Origin: Siphonodentalium dalli
Lineage: Eukaryota; Mollusca; Scaphopoda; Gadilida; Siphonodentaliidae
Reading direction: 5' to 3'
Assembly: GCA_032622095.1 (NCBI GenBank)
Contig: CP136066.1
Coordinates: forward strand, 41,429,835-41,493,834
DNA: 64,000 nucleotides
This document shows, piece by piece, positions 62,284-64,000 of the stretch. The notes below the pieces were generated by a model. It had not been told where the DNA came from and ran no database searches. It worked only from the letters and a program-made list of their open reading frames with translations. Both the position numbers and the translations under genes were made by a program. Numbering within the stretch: the stretch's first letter is position 1; each line of letters opens with the position of its first letter.

Positions 62284-62407
62284 GAGCCTTCAAACTCTGG
62301 TTGACACTCCAGTAACAGTTGAGGCACAAGCAGACATGTTCACTGGAGAAATGTTATTAGATAGTCCACTTCAGCTGTTTCAGTCAGTTAATAAATTAGA
62401 GGAATAA
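62284..62407 (+). CDS. Candidate terminal coding exon, unidentified gene
   Basis: Follows a good acceptor (TTTCTTGTGCTGCAG) and is open in one frame for 40 codons to TAA at 62405: SLQTLVDTPVTVEAQADMFT, then GEMLLDSPLQLFQSVNKLEE. The composition is balanced and protein-like, unlike neighbouring chance ORFs, with phase 1 at its start. I do not recognise the protein. No upstream exon on the plus strand was found within the preceding 2 kb, and no clear polyadenylation signal was fixed. It may be the last exon of a gene whose other exons lie further left or are small. Confidence 0.4.
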
Positions 62408-62868
62408 TAGTATGACCACTGCTCCAATCCTGTAGTTAGCCAAAATCAAGGCTTCTTTTACCATGATTTTAATGAACAGAGAACAGAAAATTCCTTAGTT
62501 GAAGATTGTCAGATCATCAATTACAATAATGTGACTTATCATCCATCCTCCTCCACAATAACATATTACATGGTAATTTACAAAGCATGTGTATGATATT
62601 ACACGGCTGAAGATTGTCACACATTTGAGAACAGGTCCATAAATACTGCTTGTCATCCACCTTGAATGGGAAATTCAACTCATGGCGTTTTGAAGCTAGA
62701 AGTAGTAACATATCATTACTGTATGGTAGACCTCTACTTCCTCATATAGCACATTGTATATCTGATTCTGTAGTCATCCTGAAAAAATAAATATATGAAG
62801 TCAGAATTTTAAATTATTTTTTATGTATGTCATGATTTGAACTGAAAAAAATCTATTATAGCATGGAT

Positions 62869-63215
62869 CTTAAAGGTACTCAATCTGATTAAGCACCCCT
62901 AAATTACTATTTCTTCGGCTTCAGGGGTTAAAAATAATTAATTTGAGTCGAGGAACCCATCCATCAAAGCTCAGAATGATCAGATATTGATTCTTTTTTT
63001 AAATTTGTAATTTTCTCGAGATGTGTACTAATAAATGCAACAGAAACATTTATTCAAACGGACGAAGATGGATAACTCTAAAATGAAGCACTGAGAACTT
63101 CCTTTTGACGGCATGTTCTGGGCCAGAAACAAGAGATAACAAAACTTCAAAAATTTATATCTGATCACTCTGAGGGTTGATGGGTATGTTACTCGACTCG
63201 AATCAATTATTTTTT
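62869..63215. repeat. Decayed copy of the TTAAAGGTACTCAAT element
   Basis: TTAAAGGTACTCAATCTGA at the left and internal GAGTCGAGGAACCCATCCAT, plus the inverted ATCTGATCACTCTGAGG and ACTCGACTCGAATCAAT on the right. The final TIR is missing. Confidence 0.7.
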
Positions 63216-64000
63216 CAGGATTGCACTATCGTGGACAAGCTGAAAAATTATACCAACAATGTAACTGAATTTACGAAATAGACCAAAATATTGCAGCTGT
63301 GTAATTAGAAGTAAAATAAAATAAAGCTTTATTCCACACCTATTGACTATTCAACCAAATCTCACCATTGAATACCTATTATTGTATGCCTCTAGTGGAA
63401 TAGAAGCCGGAACTATTTTTTGTTGATGTTGTCACCAAGAAAGGTGACAAACAGCTATTATAGGTACATTTAGTATGTCAACAATCAGCTTCAGGTGATG
63501 TCCCGATCATAACCGGTTATCCATCAGACTTAAATCACAATAAAGGTAGCTGACTCATGGATTGACACAATGGTGTAGAATAAATACAGAACACAACTTG
63601 TACCATAATCTCAAATATTTTATCAAAATCATGGTGGACAGTGCATAATTACATTCTGCTCGAGTTTTGCTGTCGCAAAATATATCCATGCACCTTCTGC
63701 AACTCATTTGATAAAAGATTCTCGATGACACTAGGGGTAACTTAATTTTAGGATCCTGCAAATATTAAAAAAATCATATTCAATTAAACATGCTGCTGCA
63801 TGAGTATATGATTCATATTTGATTCAACATCAGCGAAGAATATATCTATATAATATCCCTGTTGAGCTTCGCAGTGCTAAAATGAGTGTTCCGTAAGAAG
63901 CACACATCGATGGCATTGCCGTAGAGTCGTAAGCACCCCCTCATTATGAGAGTAGTTCATCTGGACGATTGATTTCAGCATCCTGACCGACTGTACATGT
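63216..64000. other. Right edge, no gene recognised
   Basis: The minus ORF 63555-63761 has several Cys but no family pattern or splice context. Nothing else supported. Confidence 0.35.

Overview
This is a eukaryotic, animal-like window. It is AT-rich and intron-dominated, packed with mobile elements and minisatellites, and has no operons or long uninterrupted host genes. The main host gene is a membrane receptor guanylate cyclase (natriuretic-peptide-receptor type) on the minus strand. I assembled 12 of its exons from 50796 down to 9020. They run from the C-terminal part of the ligand-binding (ANF-receptor) domain, through a cysteine-bearing stalk, one transmembrane helix, a juxtamembrane linker and the whole kinase-homology domain, to the coiled-coil dimerisation helix. 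Splice sites and intron phases agree at every junction. The N-terminal part lies to the right, outside the window or unrecognised. The catalytic cyclase domain is not seen and would lie left of 9020.

The most striking feature is that several splice junctions of this one gene have been tandemly copied into minisatellites. These are the 5' splice sites of exon 12 (about 17 units, 8.04-8.83 kb), exon 5 (about 24 units of about 39 bp, 33.93-34.92 kb), exon 8 (3 extra units, 23.21-23.42 kb) and exon 3 (1 extra, degenerate copy), and the 3' splice sites of exon 12 (4 extra units, 9.2-9.42 kb) and exon 1 (about 2 degenerate extra units, 50.83-50.96 kb). In exon 5 the units are 39 bp, a whole number of codons. 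Four consecutive CAG|GTAAGA donors stay in frame, so donor choice could add 13-residue steps to the juxtamembrane linker. From memory, minisatellites spanning exon-intron junctions ('mirages') have been described in amphioxus. With the abundance of receptor guanylate cyclases in such animals, this makes a cephalochordate (Branchiostoma) my best guess for the organism, with moderate confidence only.

Layout. 0-1 kb: inverted minisatellite. 1-9 kb: duplicated intergenic or intronic repeats, a Tc1-like palindromic MITE, 180-bp and 150-bp tandem repeats, and the exon-12 donor array. 9-28 kb: exons 12 to 6, with a decayed non-LTR retrotransposon (19.7-22.4 kb) and several TIR elements in the introns. 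28-42 kb: exons 5 to 2, minisatellites, piggyBac-like MITEs and a lone PIF/Harbinger transposase exon (38.5 kb). 42-51 kb: the intron between exons 1 and 2, holding Ty3/gypsy remnants, a second decayed LINE (minus strand) and a foldback element with an 8-bp target duplication. 51-57 kb: a truncated U2 snRNA copy, two adjacent PIF/Harbinger-type elements with TTA/TAA target duplications, and a nested element whose ends are inverted 12-13-bp arrays. 57-64 kb: further MITEs, an inverted triplicate of an exon-like segment (60.8-61.75 kb) and a candidate plus-strand terminal exon (62.3 kb).

A near-perfect palindromic hairpin of about 70 bp recurs about 16 times and occurs in pairs inside at least two unrelated TIR families (TGTGACCCGCC ends, and TTAA/CCCTTT piggyBac-like ends). 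Short ORFs inside arrays and palindromes are not genes. All coordinates were derived by reading the sequence by eye. Homology statements rest on family motifs, not on searches.
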